From an uncultured Cocleimonas sp. (GTDB taxonomy: Bacteria > Pseudomonadota > Gammaproteobacteria > Thiotrichales > Thiotrichaceae), in the NCBI GenBank assembly GCA_938041705.1, contig CALISP010000240.1, forward strand, positions 1 through 6,123: DNA of 6,123 bases. The letters are read 5' to 3'. Positions 4,910 to 6,123 of the stretch are shown here, in pieces (within the stretch, counting starts at the first letter, position 1; each line of letters opens with the position of its first letter). Below the pieces are notes generated by a model. That model ran no database searches. It was not told the origin of the DNA and saw only the letters and a program-made list of their open reading frames with translations. The translations under genes were made by a program, and so were the position numbers.

Positions 4910-6123
4910 ATGAGCATTATCTTTGGACTGATCGGCCTAATTTTTTTAGTAGTTATATTAGCTGCATTTGTTTTTCTTGCTATCTTTTTGGCGCGTAAAA
5001 TTGGGCTAATTAAGGTAGCAGAAAAAGGCGAAGACGGTGAACTTTTAGAATCGAATAGCCCTAACTATAAACAATCACTGAGTTCCTATGCTAGTGACTT
5101 AAAAAGGTTAAGCGATTCCTTAGTGTTTCGTTTTATTACTATTGCAGTGTTAATTGCTTTAATGATGTTACCACTTAATATGGTCAGTGAGATTGTTTCA
5201 GAGCGCAGTCGCTTGTATCAAAATGTACTAGGAGATGTGGCTTCGACGTGGGGGCATCAACAAAAACTACAAGGACCTTCTTTGTTAGTACCTTATACCG
5301 AAAAGTTTATAACCGAAGAGATTAAAACGGATACCTATGGTAATGAACGTAAAGTAAATAAAACGATTTATAAACAACGAACTGCCATTATTTTACCTGA
5401 CGATTTAAATATAGATGTGGATTTGAACGGTGAATCACGTAAGCGCAGTATTTACGAAGCTTTGGTTTATACAGCTGATGTGAAAATCAAAGGTGATTTT
5501 AAACGTCCGAATATTAGTAAACTCTCAAATAATATTGATAAAATACACTGGGATAGAGCGTGGTTAGCCTTGGGTATCTCTGATACTCAAGCCATCAACA
5601 GAGTATCTCAATTACAATGGAATAAAGTTAAAAACGTTGATTTTGAACCAGGAACACGAGTGGTTAAAACACTGGCAAATGGGTTTCATGCGCCATTAGA
5701 TTTGTCAGAAGATCAAGTGGCAAAGGAATCAAAGTTTCCCTTTTCATTAACTATAAATATTAATGGTAGTCGTGGTTTTTACTTTAGTCCTTTTGGAAAA
5801 ACGACTGATGTTACGGTTAAATCAGATTGGCCACATCCGAGTTTTCAAGGCAATGTATTACCTGATAAACATGAAGTGAGCGATGCAGGCTTTGAAGCAA
5901 AATGGAGTGTGCCGCATTTAGCAAGGAACTATCCACAGTTATGGACTCTAGAAACACAAAAATTTAATGTAAATGAATTTAAAGCAGGAGTTAATTTATT
6001 TGAGTCGGTATCTTTATACTCACAAATTACCCGTGCTATAAAATATGGCTTGTTGTTTTTTACTCTTACTTATATCACTTTCTTGATATTTGAATTGGGA
6101 ATAGGGCGTCGTTTGCATATTGT
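4910..6123 (+). CDS. creD: CreD family inner-membrane protein, 3' end cut by window edge
   Basis: Partial gene: 404 codons and two bases, without a stop before the window ends. CreD is an inner-membrane protein linked in enterobacteria and Aeromonas/Pseudomonas to the CreBC regulon and envelope or beta-lactam stress; its biochemical activity is unknown. Family evidence is QKLQGPSLLVPYTE (118-131), EPGT (246-249), the signature SDWPHPSFQGNVLPDKHEVSD around 305-325, GFEAKW (327-332), and RAIKYGLLFFTLTYITFLIFE (375-395) followed by GRRLHI. Segment 74-97 matches the first membrane helix of ordinary CreD, a large periplasmic domain follows (about 98-374), and the C-terminal helix bundle starts near 376. 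Odd: about 65 extra residues precede that first helix, with another hydrophobic segment (2-28), a basic end RKIGLIK, and an acidic then Ser/Tyr-rich linker. The E. coli protein, from memory, starts near position 67 here. No creB or creC lies within the window. Confidence 0.93.
   Translation, partial: MSIIFGLIGLIFLVVILAAFVFLAIFLARKIGLIKVAEKGEDGELLESNSPNYKQSLSSYASDLKRLSDSLVFRFITIAVLIALMMLPLNMVSEIVSERSRLYQNVLGDVASTWGHQQKLQGPSLLVPYTEKFITEEIKTDTYGNERKVNKTIYKQRTAIILPDDLNIDVDLNGESRKRSIYEALVYTADVKIKGDFKRPNISKLSNNIDKIHWDRAWLALGISDTQAINRVSQLQWNKVKNVDFEPGTRVVKTLANGFHAPLDLSEDQVAKESKFPFSLTININGSRGFYFSPFGKTTDVTVKSDWPHPSFQGNVLPDKHEVSDAGFEAKWSVPHLARNYPQLWTLETQKFNVNEFKAGVNLFESVSLYSQITRAIKYGLLFFTLTYITFLIFELGIGRRLHI

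Overview
The window looks like chromosomal DNA of a low-GC gammaproteobacterium, most likely a marine one of the Alteromonadales type (Colwelliaceae or Pseudoalteromonadaceae relatives). This rests on the AT-rich base composition, a bacterial-type prolyl-tRNA synthetase of the long form with an editing insertion, a small TIGR02647-type protein and a DUF4124 protein (both typical of gammaproteobacteria), and a CreD homologue. It is an inference from protein character, not a database match. No insertion sequence, tRNA, rRNA, CRISPR array or phage gene is visible.

Layout. Bases 1-118 are a short upstream region with a G-run at the very edge. Bases 119-1339 (+) encode a 12-helix MFS permease. It converges on proS (1589-3301, -), and a strong bidirectional terminator (1537-1570) lies between them. 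proS is followed leftward by a non-coding stretch (3302-3647) that ends in a second bidirectional terminator (3598-3627). That terminator also serves the next minus-strand gene, a secreted DUF4124 protein (3648-4151). A 346-base AT-rich divergent region (4152-4497) separates it from a plus-strand gene for a 75-residue TIGR02647 family protein (4498-4725). The last gene, creD (4910 to the window edge, +), is cut off by the end of the window and carries an N-terminal extension with an additional membrane segment.

The genes do not form one obvious pathway: a housekeeping aminoacyl-tRNA synthetase sits among envelope-related genes (MFS permease, secreted DUF4124 protein, CreD). Spacing suggests mostly single-gene transcription units.

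The most unusual signal is non-coding. A 14-base identical element, TAAAAGTAGGGGGG, followed by a related GTC...TTTGTAT(C)ATTA tail, occurs twice in the same orientation, at 1457-1490 and 3504-3534, on either side of proS. In each case it is followed by one or two hairpins and then, about 65-70 bases after the repeat ends at the first copy and the second, by a bidirectional intrinsic terminator. This is the layout of two related plus-strand small RNA genes of roughly 120 nt, or of a dispersed terminator-associated repeat. I do not recognise it as a named family.
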